Part shown: in pieces, positions 15,148-24,271 of the stretch
Layout: each line of letters starts with the position of its first letter
How positions within the stretch are numbered: position 1 is the first letter of the stretch
Source: Pseudomonadota bacterium
GTDB taxonomy: Bacteria > Pseudomonadota > Gammaproteobacteria > Burkholderiales > Burkholderiaceae_E
Length of the DNA: 64,000 nucleotides
Direction of reading: 5' to 3'
Assembly (NCBI GenBank): GCA_023388075.1
Contig: JAEWGX010000112.1
Location: 1-64,000 of the forward strand
The notes under the pieces: generated by a model
Told to the model about the DNA's origin: nothing
The model's input: only the letters and a program-made list of their open reading frames with translations
Database searches by the model: none
Program-made: the position numbers and the translations under genes

Positions 15148-16182
15148 ATGCGCTTAAGCCGCTTCAGGGCCGCCGGGCTCATTGCGGGCACTGCCCTCGC
15201 GCTGGTATCGCAGGCAGCAGTCGCGCAGACCACGCTGCTGCTGAACGTCTTCATGCCGCGCACGCACCACTTCTTCACGGATGTGTTCGAGCCGTGGGCG
15301 AAGCAGGTGGCCTCCGCCACGGAGGGGCGCGTGAAGATCGAGTTCTCGGGTTCGTCACTGGCGCCGATCCCGCGGCAGTTCGACATGGTCCAGAAGGGCA
15401 TAGCCGACCTGACGATCGACCAGACGATCTTCAATGCGAACCGGTTCGAGCTGGTGAAGGTGGCGGAATTCCCTTTCACGAGCGACAACACCGAGGCACT
15501 CTCGGTTGCCCTCTGGCGCACGTATGACCGCCACTTCGCTAAGGCGAACGAGTACGACGGGGTCAAGGTGCTAAGCTTCGTATCCACGGGCGCGAGCCAC
15601 TTCTGGACCTCGAGGAAGCCGGTGGCGCGGCTTGCCGATGCCCAGGGGCTGAAGGTCCGCATGAGCGGGGTGTATACCCGGGAGCTCGCGCGTGCACTCG
15701 GCATCGCGCCGATCGCCGAGCCGGGGCCGAAGGCCTACGAACTGGTCTCCAATGGCGTGGTCGACGGATCGGTCTTCAGCGTCATCGACATCGTCAACTT
15801 CAAGCTCTCGCGCGAGTTGCCGCACGTGACCATGATCCCTGGGGGCCTCTACAGCGCCGGCTTTGCGCTGATCATGAACCAGGCCAAGTGGGACGCACTC
15901 CCCAAGGCCGACCAGGATGCCCTGATGTCGGTCTCGGGCGAGGCGTTCGCTCGCATGTCCGGCAAGGCCTGGGACGCCGCCAACACCAAGGCGATCGGAG
16001 ACCTTCGCCAGGCGGGCCTGAAGGAGGCGCGACTTTCGGAAGCCGAGCTTGCCGAGCTGAAGAAGCGCCTCGCACCGATCGAGGACGGATGGCTCGCCGC
16101 TGCCGAGCGCAAGGGCGTCGACGGCAAGGCCGCGCTTGCGTATTTCCGGGAGCAGATCGCCGCGGTGGAAAAAGGCCGGTAG
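15148..16182 (+). CDS. TRAP transporter solute-binding protein (DctP family)
   Basis: The 344-residue product is the periplasmic receptor of a tripartite ATP-independent transporter. It has an N-terminal signal peptide (residues 1–26, ending QAAVAQ), then the DctP fold. The mid-protein Arg-containing segment QGLKVRMSG is the conserved carboxylate-clamp region. TRAP receptors bind organic acids, which fits the neighbouring aromatic catabolic operon and its GntR regulator. The ATG at 15148 has an ideal AAGGAGGA site. The stop abuts the start of the small membrane subunit. Confidence 0.93.
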   Translation: MRLSRFRAAGLIAGTALALVSQAAVAQTTLLLNVFMPRTHHFFTDVFEPWAKQVASATEGRVKIEFSGSSLAPIPRQFDMVQKGIADLTIDQTIFNANRFELVKVAEFPFTSDNTEALSVALWRTYDRHFAKANEYDGVKVLSFVSTGASHFWTSRKPVARLADAQGLKVRMSGVYTRELARALGIAPIAEPGPKAYELVSNGVVDGSVFSVIDIVNFKLSRELPHVTMIPGGLYSAGFALIMNQAKWDALPKADQDALMSVSGEAFARMSGKAWDAANTKAIGDLRQAGLKEARLSEAELAELKKRLAPIEDGWLAAAERKGVDGKAALAYFREQIAAVEKGR

Positions 16183-16668
16183 ATGCAGGCTGCGTCCCGC
16201 GCGCGGCGTTCCCCGTCGCAGCGGCTGTTGGAGATTGCTCTGGCCTTGGCCATGCTCGGGATGATGGCCGTCACCTTCGTCGACGTGGCCGGCCGCTTCG
16301 TGTTCGCGAGCCCCATCGCAGGCGCCTCGGAGCTGATCCAGGTGCTGATGGCAGCCGTCATGGCCGCGGCGCTGCCGCTCGTGACTCACTCGCGCCAGCA
16401 CATCACGATGGCGCTCTTGAGCGGTGCTATCCGGGGACGCGCCAAGCGCCTGCTCGATTGCGCCATCATGGCGACTAGCGCGGTGGTGCTGGGCGCCCTT
16501 GCCGCGCTGCTGGCCCAGCAGGCCCAGTCCCTGCAGCAGGCGCGGGCGTCGACGATCTACCTCGACCTGCCCATTGCACCGTTTGCATGGGCACTGACGG
16601 TTTCGACAGCCATCGCTTGCGTGATCGAGCTGGCTGCCCTAGTCGGCGCGCTGCGTCGCGCACGGTAG
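16183..16668 (+). CDS. TRAP transporter small permease (DctQ family)
   Basis: The 161-residue protein has four hydrophobic segments (about residues 18–40, 48–68, 90–112 and 130–155), the usual DctQ topology. It keeps the conserved FVDVAGRFVFASPIAGASELIQVLMA stretch at the first two helices. DctQ pairs with the large DctM subunit. Its ATG follows the dctP stop with no gap, and the dctM-like gene starts 12 bases after it, so the three subunits form one operon. Confidence 0.92.
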   Translation: MQAASRARRSPSQRLLEIALALAMLGMMAVTFVDVAGRFVFASPIAGASELIQVLMAAVMAAALPLVTHSRQHITMALLSGAIRGRAKRLLDCAIMATSAVVLGALAALLAQQAQSLQQARASTIYLDLPIAPFAWALTVSTAIACVIELAALVGALRRAR

Positions 16669-16680
16669 CGGGGTTCCTGC

Positions 16681-17970
16681 ATGACCCTCTCCCTTGCAGG
16701 GATCGCATTCCTACTTCTCACCGCATTCGCGGGGGTGCCGCTCGGTTTCGCCATGCTGGCCGTCGGGTTCATCGGGTTCAGCGTCGCCCGCGGATGGGCT
16801 CCAGCCCAGGAGACCGTCGGACAGGTCGTGCTAGACCTGGCCATGAGCAGCGAGTTCTCGTCACTGCCCCTGTTCATCCTGATGGGCGTATTCATCCATC
16901 GCTCCGGGATCGCCGACGAGCTCTACGCCGCGGCCCAGTCGTGGCTTGGCCATCTGCGAGGCGGCCTTGCGATGGCGACGATCCTTGCCTGCGGCGGGCT
17001 CGCGTCGGTTTCGGGCAGCTCGCTGGCGACCACCGCCACCATGGCCCGCGTCGCCATGCCGCCGATGAAGCGGTACGGTTACGCGGATACTCTCGCTGCC
17101 GGCTCGATCGCCGCCGGCGGGACGCTGGGGCTGCTAATACCACCGAGCATGTCGCTCCTCGTCTACGGCATCCTCACCAACCAGCACATCGGCAAGCTGT
17201 TCATCGCCGGCATCGTTCCGGGGTTGCTTCTCATCCTGCTCTTCGTCGCGACGATCGCTGTGATGACCCGGCTGCGCCCCGACCTGGCAGCGGTCGCACC
17301 GCGCGCCTCGTTGAGGACGTCACTCGCGCTGACCGCCCGGGTCTGGCCAGTGCTCGGCCTGTTCCTAGTCATCCTGGGCGGCATCTACCTGGGGGTCTTC
17401 ACCGCCTCCGAGTCAGGCGGTATCGGTGCGGTCGGCGCGCTCGCGTTCGCCCTGTCACGCCGCAATCTCGACTGGACCGGGCTGGTCGACTCGCTCGTCG
17501 AGGCCGGTTGCACCACTGCCATGCTGTTCACCGTGGGGTTCGGCGCGCTCGTCATCAACAACTTCGTCAACATCGCCGGCATGACCGGCGAGCTGGTGGC
17601 CTGGATCCGCGCGCTGGAGATCTCGCCGCTTGCGGTGATGCTGGTGCTGGTGGCGATCTACCTCGCTCTCGGCACCGTCTTCGATGGCATTGCGATGATC
17701 CTGTTGACGGTGCCGCTCTTCTTTCCCGTCGTGGCGGAACTCGGCTACGACCTGATCTGGTTCGGGGTCCTGGTGACCATCCTTGCGGAGATTGCCGTCA
17801 TCTCACCACCGGTCGGTATGAACGTCTTCGTCCTGCGGGCAATGTATCCATCGCTCGACCTGTGGACCGCTTTCCGGGGCATCTGGCCATTCTTCGTGGC
17901 CGACCTGGTCCTGGTGGCGATCGTAATAGCGTTCCCCGCCGTGGTGCTCTGGCTTCCGAGCCTGATGTAG
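16681..17970 (+). CDS. TRAP transporter large permease (DctM family)
   Basis: The 429-residue product has about 12 hydrophobic helices and the DctM signatures, including CGGLASVSGSSLATTATMARVAMPPMKRYGY, GGTLGLLIPPSMSLLVYG and VISPPVGMNVFV. DctM forms the sodium-coupled translocation channel with DctQ. It ends the TRAP operon and faces the Lon-N-like gene tail to tail. A 6-bp stem-loop in the 47-base gap may terminate both. Confidence 0.94.
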   Translation: MTLSLAGIAFLLLTAFAGVPLGFAMLAVGFIGFSVARGWAPAQETVGQVVLDLAMSSEFSSLPLFILMGVFIHRSGIADELYAAAQSWLGHLRGGLAMATILACGGLASVSGSSLATTATMARVAMPPMKRYGYADTLAAGSIAAGGTLGLLIPPSMSLLVYGILTNQHIGKLFIAGIVPGLLLILLFVATIAVMTRLRPDLAAVAPRASLRTSLALTARVWPVLGLFLVILGGIYLGVFTASESGGIGAVGALAFALSRRNLDWTGLVDSLVEAGCTTAMLFTVGFGALVINNFVNIAGMTGELVAWIRALEISPLAVMLVLVAIYLALGTVFDGIAMILLTVPLFFPVVAELGYDLIWFGVLVTILAEIAVISPPVGMNVFVLRAMYPSLDLWTAFRGIWPFFVADLVLVAIVIAFPAVVLWLPSLM

Positions 17971-17988
17971 GGGCGGCGGCGGTACCCC

Positions 17989-18018
17989 GGAGGCTGTCGG
18001 GTTGGAAAGGCGGCCTCC
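17989..18018. terminator. Possible bidirectional terminator stem between dctM-like and Lon-N-like genes
   Basis: GGAGGC (17989–17994) pairs with GCCTCC (18013–18018) across an 18-base loop in the convergent gap. The stem is short and lacks a T-run, so the call rests mainly on position. Confidence 0.3.
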
Positions 18019-18620
18019 TAGAGAATCTTCTCCTTCTCCAGGAACTGCTTCACCAGATAGAGCCGCGTGAGCGGCTCGTCCAGCTCCATGAGCTTCTGCT
18101 TGGCCCGGGGCGGAATCGGCAGGAACTCGCACAGGCGGTTGGACACCCAGCTCGCGGACTCGTAGCAATAGGGACGCGCGACGAGCCGCCGGTCCTGTCG
18201 CGGCTCCTCCTGCTCCAGCTGGGCGATGATCTGCTTCACCAGGTCGCGGCAGCAGTGCAGGTCCCGGGGCACCGGCACGTCGGGGTCGTCCTCCAGCACC
18301 TCCACGTCCGCCCGAATGAGCGCGTTGCGCTCGACGCGATGCTCGCGGATGCGAAAGCGCCGCACCCCGACCACCCGCACGTGCAGGAGCCCGAGCTGCT
18401 GCATGTCCCATTCGGTGATGCGCGCGAGGCATCCCACCGGTTCGTGCTCGGCGGGCTCGCCGGTCTCGGCGCCGCGGGTGATCTGGCAGATGCCGAATGG
18501 GCGATCCTCCTTCATGCACTCGCGCACCATGTCCATGTAGCGCGTCTCGAAGATACGCAGCGGCAGCACGCCACCCGGGAAGAGGATGGTGGAGAGCGGA
18601 AAGATGGCCAGCCGGTTCAA
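18018..18620 (-). CDS. Lon substrate-binding-domain (LonN-like) protein
   Basis: The 200-residue product contains only the N-terminal PUA-like domain of Lon protease (LAIFPLSTILFPGGVLPLRIFETRY, then GCLARITEW and VVGVRRFRI) and a helical tail. It lacks the AAA and protease domains. Stand-alone LonN proteins are widespread in proteobacteria and of unclear function. The TTG start at 18620 overlaps the rapZ stop (TTGA), tying it to the nitrogen-PTS operon. In related genomes this gene usually sits close to mutY and rapZ. Here the two are separated by the catabolic block. Confidence 0.88.
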   Translation of the reverse strand: MNRLAIFPLSTILFPGGVLPLRIFETRYMDMVRECMKEDRPFGICQITRGAETGEPAEHEPVGCLARITEWDMQQLGLLHVRVVGVRRFRIREHRVERNALIRADVEVLEDDPDVPVPRDLHCCRDLVKQIIAQLEQEEPRQDRRLVARPYCYESASWVSNRLCEFLPIPPRAKQKLMELDEPLTRLYLVKQFLEKEKIL

Positions 18621-19504
18621 GGCGTCTGGGTCGGAATCGCGGCTTGCGGCCGCACTGCCAGCGCGCGATGGCGGACCAGTACCCGCTCGGTGGGCAGGAA
18701 GCGGCGCGCGAGGGCCTGGACGATGTGCACGGAGCGATGCTGTCCGCCGGTGCAGCCGATCGCCACGGTGAGGTAGTGACGATTCTCCTGCACGTAGTGG
18801 GGCAGCCAGTCCTCCAGGAAGCGGCTGATGTCATCCACCATCTTGGCCACCTGCGGGATGGCGGCGAGGAAGTTCGCCACCGGCTCGTCCAGGCCCGTCA
18901 ACGGCCGCAGCTCCGCGGTGTAGTACGGGTTGGGCAGGCAGCGGACATCGAAGACGAGGTCCGCATCCAGGGGAACGCCATGCTTGAAGGCGAAGGATTC
19001 GAAGAGCAGGGTGAGCGTGGCGCGGTCGGTCTGGACCACGTCGCGCACCCACTGGCGCAGCGTGTTGGGGTGCAGGTCGCTGGTGTCGATCGAGACGCCG
19101 AGGTCCTCGATGCCGGACATGATCTCGCGCTCGTGCTCGATCGATTCCGACAGGGTCGGCCCGAAGCTGTCGGAAGTGGGCAGCGTAAGCGGATGGCGCC
19201 GCCGCGTCTCCGAGTAGCGCTGCACGAGGACGTCGGTGCGCGCATTGAGGAACAGCACCTTGACGTCGTGCTCCTGCTCGCGCATCCGGGCGACGGCATC
19301 GCGCAGGCCGGCCAGCGACTTCCCGGTCCGAGCGTCGATCGATACCGCCACCTGACTCCTCCCCTCCTGCTCCAGTGACATCGCCACGTCCAGAAGGTAC
19401 TGCACCGGCAGGTTGTCGATGCAGAAAAAGCCCGCGTCCTCGAGGACATTGATGGCCAGCGACTTGCCCGAGCCGGAGATGCCGGTCACGATGATCAGTT
19501 GCAC
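18617..19504 (-). CDS. rapZ: RNase adapter / nucleotide-binding protein RapZ
   Basis: The 295-residue product starts with a Walker A motif (GISGSGKS, residues 8–15), has a CIDNLPVQYL segment and ends with the C-terminal sugar-binding domain (CTGGQHRSVHI). In enterobacteria RapZ binds glucosamine-6-phosphate and steers RNase E to the small RNA GlmZ. In betaproteobacteria its target is less clear. The start is a GTG at 19504, four bases after the hprK stop, inside the ptsN–hprK–rapZ operon. Confidence 0.95.
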   Translation of the reverse strand: MQLIIVTGISGSGKSLAINVLEDAGFFCIDNLPVQYLLDVAMSLEQEGRSQVAVSIDARTGKSLAGLRDAVARMREQEHDVKVLFLNARTDVLVQRYSETRRRHPLTLPTSDSFGPTLSESIEHEREIMSGIEDLGVSIDTSDLHPNTLRQWVRDVVQTDRATLTLLFESFAFKHGVPLDADLVFDVRCLPNPYYTAELRPLTGLDEPVANFLAAIPQVAKMVDDISRFLEDWLPHYVQENRHYLTVAIGCTGGQHRSVHIVQALARRFLPTERVLVRHRALAVRPQAAIPTQTP

Positions 19505-19508
19505 GGGC

Positions 19509-20459
19509 TCATTCCATGTCCGCCTCCGCGGCGCCGGATTCGCTGATCGCCTGCTGCTGGCGGCGGACGAACTCGCGGGTGGTGTCGATGCCGCGCAGCG
19601 CGAGCACCGTGGTGCGCACCGCGGCTTCGGTGAGGACGGCCAGGTTGCGGCCGGCGGCGACCGGGATCGCCACCTTGCGCACCGGCACGCCCAGGATGTC
19701 CTGCGTGAGCTCCTGCAGCGGCAGGCGCTCGTACTGGTCCTCCATCGTGCTGCGACGGACCAGGTGCACGATCAGCTTGAGGCGCATCTTGCGCCGCACC
19801 GCGGTTTCGCCGAACACCGTCTTGATGTCCAGCAGGCCGAGCCCGCGAACCTCCAGCAGGCCCTGCAGCAGCGGCGGGCAGCGGCCCTCGAGCTGGTTGG
19901 GGCCGATGCGGTCGATCTCCACCACGTCGTCGGCCACCAGGCCATGGCCCCGGCTGATGAGCTCCAGCGCGAGCTCGCTCTTGCCCAGGCCCGAATCCCC
20001 CGAGATGAGCACGCCCATGCCGAGCACGTCCATCAGCACGCCGTGCATCGAGGTGCTGTCGGCCGTGTTCTTGGAGAGGAAGTAGCGCAGCGATTCGATC
20101 ACCCGGCCACCGGCCATCTCGGTGGCGAGCAGGGGCTGGCCTTCGCGGTCGCAGCGTTCCACGAGCGACGCGGGCGGCTGCAGCCCGTTGGCGAGGATGA
20201 GCGCGGGCGGCCGGGCGGCGAAGAGCTCGTCCTCGACGCGTGCCTTGCGGTCCGGGTCGAGCCGGTCGAAATAGGCGATCTCCTCGGGGCCGAGCACGCT
20301 CAACCGCGACGGGTGGATCAGATTGAGGTAGCCGACCTGGTCGACCGTGTTCCTGTCAGGCTCCCCGACGGTGCGCGTGCCACCCGAACGTCCCGCGACC
20401 CAGTGCAGGCCGGTGTGGCTCTGCTGGGACTCCACGAACTCCAGGATCGTCATCGGCAT
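19509..20459 (-). CDS. hprK: HPr kinase/phosphorylase
   Basis: The 316-residue enzyme phosphorylates and dephosphorylates HPr on Ser in the PTS. It has an N-terminal MurF-like domain and a C-terminal kinase domain with Walker A GDSGLGKS (residues 154–161), acidic VADDVVEIDR (Asp177/178) and the HPrK signature around LEVRGLGLLDIKTVFG. In betaproteobacteria it acts with the nitrogen-related PTS (PtsN). The ATG at 20459 follows AAGGTG. An ATG two codons later is also possible. A 175-base GC-rich gap separates it from ptsN, so it may have extra regulation. Confidence 0.95.
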   Translation of the reverse strand: MPMTILEFVESQQSHTGLHWVAGRSGGTRTVGEPDRNTVDQVGYLNLIHPSRLSVLGPEEIAYFDRLDPDRKARVEDELFAARPPALILANGLQPPASLVERCDREGQPLLATEMAGGRVIESLRYFLSKNTADSTSMHGVLMDVLGMGVLISGDSGLGKSELALELISRGHGLVADDVVEIDRIGPNQLEGRCPPLLQGLLEVRGLGLLDIKTVFGETAVRRKMRLKLIVHLVRRSTMEDQYERLPLQELTQDILGVPVRKVAIPVAAGRNLAVLTEAAVRTTVLALRGIDTTREFVRRQQQAISESGAAEADME

Positions 20460-20634
20460 CTCGGCACCTTGCAGGCTTCGCCCTGCTTGAAGGATAACCG
20501 CTGCGGAAAGCATTCCGTACTCCAGTGGCGGCCGACTTCCAACGGAACGCCGGGCCGCCCGAACTTTCGCCGACCCCCTGGCAGGGTGCCGGCCGCGGGG
20601 GGCAGGCGGGGCGTGGCGCGCGCTGCGGGCGCGT

Positions 20635-21105
20635 TCAAGCGGCCGGTCGGAACGGCTCCCAGTCCGAGAGCGTGCGGAAGATCGCGTTCGGGTCCGCGCC
20701 CGTGAGCAGGTTCTCCCGCACCTTGGCGTCCGAGAGAATCTCGGCGAGTTCCGAGAGGATCTCCAGGTGCTCCTCGGTGGCGTGCTCGGGCACCAGCAGG
20801 ACCACCAGCAGCCGCACCGGCTGCCCATCCGGCGCCTCGAACGGCACCCCTGTCTGCGCACGCAGCACGGCGATCAGCGGCGACTTGAGGCCCTTGATGC
20901 GACCGTGCGGGATGGCGACCTCCTGCCCGAGCCCGGTGGAGCCGAGCCGCTCACGCGCGAACAGCGAATCGAACACCTTGTTGCGCTCCATGCGGTGCTC
21001 GTTCTCGAAAAGCAGCGCCGCATGCTCGAGCATCCGCTTCTTGCTCGTGGCCGGGACATCGAGAACGATGTCCCGTGGTGACAGCAGCTTGGAAATCCGG
21101 TTCAT
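20635..21105 (-). CDS. ptsN: PTS EIIA-Ntr regulatory protein
   Basis: The 156-residue product is the EIIA component of the nitrogen PTS. It is phosphorylated on His67 (EVAIPHGRIKG) by HPr and regulates potassium, nitrogen and envelope functions through its phosphorylation state. Typical elements are MNRISKLLSPRDIVLDV and LVVLLVPEHATEEHL. The ATG at 21105 is preceded by AGGATAGG. It lies between hpf and hprK in the conserved rpoN-linked order. Confidence 0.95.
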   Translation of the reverse strand: MNRISKLLSPRDIVLDVPATSKKRMLEHAALLFENEHRMERNKVFDSLFARERLGSTGLGQEVAIPHGRIKGLKSPLIAVLRAQTGVPFEAPDGQPVRLLVVLLVPEHATEEHLEILSELAEILSDAKVRENLLTGADPNAIFRTLSDWEPFRPAA

Positions 21106-21359
21106 CCGTTAGCCTATCCTTCCGGCAAGAGCCGGGAAGCGACCCTATGTTGCGTCGCACAGGAGATTATAGGCAGCAGGCTGCGGGCCGCGAAGGCCGT
21201 CGGGCGCATCGGTATCACGATGCCCATAGTGTCGGCTTTCGAAACGGGTTGGTGTGGTCATGGGATTGCGGGCCAGCTTCCCGTCGGGGGCCGACCCGGA
21301 GGATCGGCCGGCGCAGCCCCCTGCCGATGACAGCCGGGGCTGCGGCAGCGCCGTCGGCC
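21106..21359 (-). other. 254-base gene-free gap between hpf and ptsN
   Basis: I see no reading frame with coding character here. The stretch holds a weak 6-bp stem-loop (GCATCG/CGATGC near 21206–21223) and an AT-richer spot just upstream of ptsN (about 21160–21175) that could hold the ptsN promoter. No confident -10/-35 pair is visible. Confidence 0.5.
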
Positions 21360-21689
21360 TCAGGTCGTCGCCTGCTGGTAGTGCTTGATGGATTGGTTCT
21401 GGTAGCCGTAGCGCTTCTGCTTGTGCTTGATGACCTGCCGGTCCAGTTTGTCGATCAGGCAATCGATGGCGGCATAGAGATCCGTATCCGAGGATTCCGC
21501 GAAGAGATCCTTGCCTGCCACGTGCAACGCGATCTCGGCCCTCTGCCGGAGCTTGTTGTCCACCGACAGGATGACGTTCACGTCGATCACCTGGTCGAAG
21601 TGATGGCGTATCCGGTTCAGCTTGCTGGTGACGTACTCTCGGAGGGCGGGCGTTACGACGAGGTGGTGACCGCTGATCGAAAGATTCAT
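21360..21689 (-). CDS. hpf: Ribosome hibernation promoting factor (short form)
   Basis: The 109-residue protein is a short HPF/YfiA-type factor that blocks the decoding centre and promotes ribosome dimers in stationary phase. It has the S30AE domain (MNLSISGHHLVVTPALREYVTSKLNRIRHHF, DLYAAIDCLIDKLDRQVIKHK) and lacks the extra C-terminal domain of long HPF. Its position immediately downstream of rpoN and upstream of ptsN is the classical proteobacterial arrangement. Confidence 0.94.
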   Translation of the reverse strand: MNLSISGHHLVVTPALREYVTSKLNRIRHHFDQVIDVNVILSVDNKLRQRAEIALHVAGKDLFAESSDTDLYAAIDCLIDKLDRQVIKHKQKRYGYQNQSIKHYQQATT

Positions 21690-21740
21690 GCCTTGATACT
21701 CCTGTGGGACTTCTGGGACCAGGCGACCAGCGACGCCGAG

Positions 21741-23351
21741 CTACAGGGCCTTGCGTTGCGACACCGGTGGCAGCTTGAGCGCCTCCCGGTATTTCGCGAC
21801 GGTCCGGCGAGCCACGACGATTCCCTGTTCACCTAGCACTTCCGCGATGCGACTGTCTGAAAGTGGCTGGGTGCTGTCCTCCTCGTCGATGAGTTGCTTG
21901 ATGAGGGCGCGGATGGCCGTGCTGGAGGCGGCGCCGCCGCTCTCCGTGGCCACGTGGCTTCCGAAGAAGTACTTGAGCTCGAGCGTACCGTACGGCGTCA
22001 GCATGTACTTCTGTGTCGTCACTCGGGAAATGGTTGATTCGTGCAGGCCGACGGCCTCCGCGATCTCGCGCAGGACCAGGGGCCGCATGGCGACCGCCCC
22101 GTGGCTGAAGAAGGCATTCTGACGATCCACGATCTCCTGGGACACCCGAAGGATGGTCTCGAAGCGTTGCTGGACATTCTTGACCAGCCAACGCGCTTCC
22201 TGCAACTGCGATGACAGGCTATTGGTCGAGGCTGTCCTATTGTCGGTAGCCGCGGCGTCGGCCGCGACCCGGGGCGCGGCAGGGGCGCGCTGGTTCTTCA
22301 GGATCCGGGCGTAGAGGTCGTTCACCCGCAGGCGCGGGATCACCTCCGGGTTCAGGAAGGCACGCCAGCCTTCGCGAGTCCGGCGCACGACGACGTCGGG
22401 CACGACGAAGAACGGGCTGTGCTGCGCGAACCGGTTGCCTGGCTTGGGGTCGAGCGACTGGATCAGTTGGCGGGCATCGCGGAGCGCCTGCTCGTCGCAG
22501 CGCAGCAATTTGAGCAGCTTGCCGAAATCCCGCGCCGCCAGCAGGTCGAGGTGCTGCTCGACGATGCGGCGGGCGGTCTCGACGGTGCGGGGCGACGCCC
22601 CGAAGCGCTGGCCCGCCTGAGGCAGTTGCAGCAGCAGGCATTCCGGTACGGAGCGCGCCCCCACGCCGGCCGGGTCCAGGCTGTGCAGCAGCCGCAGGGC
22701 GGTGCGCAACTCGTCCGGATCCACCTCGAGCTCCGCCGGCAGCGCCGCGGCCACCTCGGCGAGGTCCGTGCGCAGGTAGCCGTCCTCCTCGAGCTCGTCG
22801 ACGAGCAGCTCCACCAGCGCCCGATCGCGGGCCGTGCAGCGTGCCCCGGCGAGCTGCTGCATGAGGTGCTCGCGCAGGCTGGTGCCGGTGGTGGCGGCGT
22901 GCTCCTTGCCGCGGTCGTCGTCCGGATCGTCGCCGCTGCCGCGCCCGCCGCCCTCCAGGGACCAGGCGTGGGCGAGCTCCAGGCCCGACCCGTCCATCGC
23001 CTCGGCGCCGTCGACACCGGCCGCCTGCGCCTCGGCGCCAGGAGTTCCGCCAGGATCGGCGGCGAACGGATCCCCGACGGGCCCGCCGGAGTCGTCCCCC
23101 GGCGAGGTGCCGTTCAGGCCGCCCGCGAAGCCCTCGTCCCCGGTCGCCGGCTGCAGGCTGCCGTCGTTGTGCAGGCGCACGACGGCGCCATGGGGGTCGT
23201 CATCGCGCTCGAGCAGCGGGTTCTGGGCGAGGATCTGCTCGATCTCGCGGTTGAGCTCGAGGGTGGAGAGCTGCAGCAGCCTGATCGACTGCTGCAGTTG
23301 CGGCGTCAGGGCCAGATGCTGGCTCTGGCGCATCTGCAACGAGGGCTTCAC
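21741..23351 (-). CDS. rpoN: RNA polymerase sigma-54 factor
   Basis: The 536-residue product directs RNA polymerase to -24/-12 promoters that need an activator ATPase. It shows region I (residues 1–50, Gln/Leu-rich, LQMRQSQHLALTPQLQQSIRLLQLS), an acidic Gly/Asp-rich region II (about 55–130), the core-binding domain, a helix-turn-helix and the RpoN box ARRTVAKYREAL near the C-terminus. It is somewhat longer than average (about 480) because of region II. The start is a GTG at 23351. A strong hairpin lies between lptB and this gene. Confidence 0.96.
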   Translation of the reverse strand: MKPSLQMRQSQHLALTPQLQQSIRLLQLSTLELNREIEQILAQNPLLERDDDPHGAVVRLHNDGSLQPATGDEGFAGGLNGTSPGDDSGGPVGDPFAADPGGTPGAEAQAAGVDGAEAMDGSGLELAHAWSLEGGGRGSGDDPDDDRGKEHAATTGTSLREHLMQQLAGARCTARDRALVELLVDELEEDGYLRTDLAEVAAALPAELEVDPDELRTALRLLHSLDPAGVGARSVPECLLLQLPQAGQRFGASPRTVETARRIVEQHLDLLAARDFGKLLKLLRCDEQALRDARQLIQSLDPKPGNRFAQHSPFFVVPDVVVRRTREGWRAFLNPEVIPRLRVNDLYARILKNQRAPAAPRVAADAAATDNRTASTNSLSSQLQEARWLVKNVQQRFETILRVSQEIVDRQNAFFSHGAVAMRPLVLREIAEAVGLHESTISRVTTQKYMLTPYGTLELKYFFGSHVATESGGAASSTAIRALIKQLIDEEDSTQPLSDSRIAEVLGEQGIVVARRTVAKYREALKLPPVSQRKAL

Positions 23352-23410
23352 CGATCCAGTCCTTCAAGGGGCGCCCCCTGCCTGCGCGGGCGCAGGTTCC
23401 ATGAGGAAAG

Positions 23411-23443
23411 CAGGGAAACCGGGGGCGGCCCGGCGTTTCCCTG
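23411..23443 (-). terminator. Strong stem-loop between lptB and rpoN
   Basis: CAGGGAAAC and GTTTCCCTG form a perfect 9-bp stem, and the loop can pair further (CGGG/CCCG). On the transcribed (minus) strand it is followed by a mixed pyrimidine run (CTTTCCTC). It may terminate or attenuate lptCAB transcription ahead of rpoN. Confidence 0.5.
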
Positions 23444-23485
23444 GACCCCCGTGCCGCGCCCCGGGAGGCCATGCCGCCCGAGCCG

Positions 23486-24241
23486 CTACATCCGGAAGTC
23501 TTCGCCGAGGTAGGCCTTGCGGACCCGGTCGTCCTGGACGATCTCGTTGGGGCGCCCGGAAGCAAGAACGATACCATCGTTGATGATATAGGCGCGATCG
23601 CAGATTCCCAACGTCTCCCGCACGTTGTGATCGGTAATCAGGACCCCGATCCGGCGGTTCTTGAGCAGGGTGACGATGCGCTGGATCTCGATCACCGCGA
23701 TCGGATCGACGCCGGCAAAGGGCTCGTCGAGCAGGATGAAGCGCGGGGAGGTGGCAAGCGCCCGGGCGATCTCCACCCGCCTCCGCTCCCCGCCCGAGAG
23801 CGACATCGCCGTGTTGGACCTGATGTGGTCCACCTGCAGCTCCTTCAGCAGGTTCTCGAGGTGCTCCTGCTGCCGGCCCCGCGCGAGCGGGCGGCCCTGC
23901 CGGTCGCGCTGCAACTCCAGCACCGCGAGGATGTTCTCCTCGACGGTGAGCTTGCGGAAGACCGAGGCCTCCTGAGGAAGGTAGGAGAGGCCGATCCGGG
24001 CGCGGCGGTGGATCGGCAGGCGGCTGATCGATTCGCCGTCGAGCTCGATGGTGCCGCCGTCGCTCGGCACGAGGCCCGCGATCATGTAGAAGCAGGTGGT
24101 CTTTCCGGCCCCGTTGCGGCCGAGCAGGCCGATCACTTCGCCGCTCGTCACTTCCAGCGAGACGTCGCGCACGACCAGCCGGCCGCCATACGACTTCATC
24201 AGGTGCTGAACGTTGAGGCGGCTGGCCCGGTCTCCTTCCAA
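23486..24241 (-). CDS. lptB: LPS export ABC transporter ATPase LptB
   Basis: The 251-residue ATPase powers LptB2FG, which extracts lipopolysaccharide from the inner membrane. It has Walker A GLLGRNGAGKTT, Q-loop LPQEASVFRKLTVEENI, signature LSGGERRRVEIARAL and Walker B ILLDEPFAG, with the Lpt-typical C-terminus GKAYLGEDFRM-like (here RKAYLGEDFRM). The start is a TTG at 24241 with AGGAG/GGAG upstream. The only nearby ATG (HLMKSYGG) would remove the first strand. Order lptC–lptA–lptB–rpoN is conserved. Confidence 0.96.
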   Translation of the reverse strand: MEGDRASRLNVQHLMKSYGGRLVVRDVSLEVTSGEVIGLLGRNGAGKTTCFYMIAGLVPSDGGTIELDGESISRLPIHRRARIGLSYLPQEASVFRKLTVEENILAVLELQRDRQGRPLARGRQQEHLENLLKELQVDHIRSNTAMSLSGGERRRVEIARALATSPRFILLDEPFAGVDPIAVIEIQRIVTLLKNRRIGVLITDHNVRETLGICDRAYIINDGIVLASGRPNEIVQDDRVRKAYLGEDFRM

Positions 24242-24271
24242 CTCCGATAGGCTCCTGAGCGCGGCGGCCCG

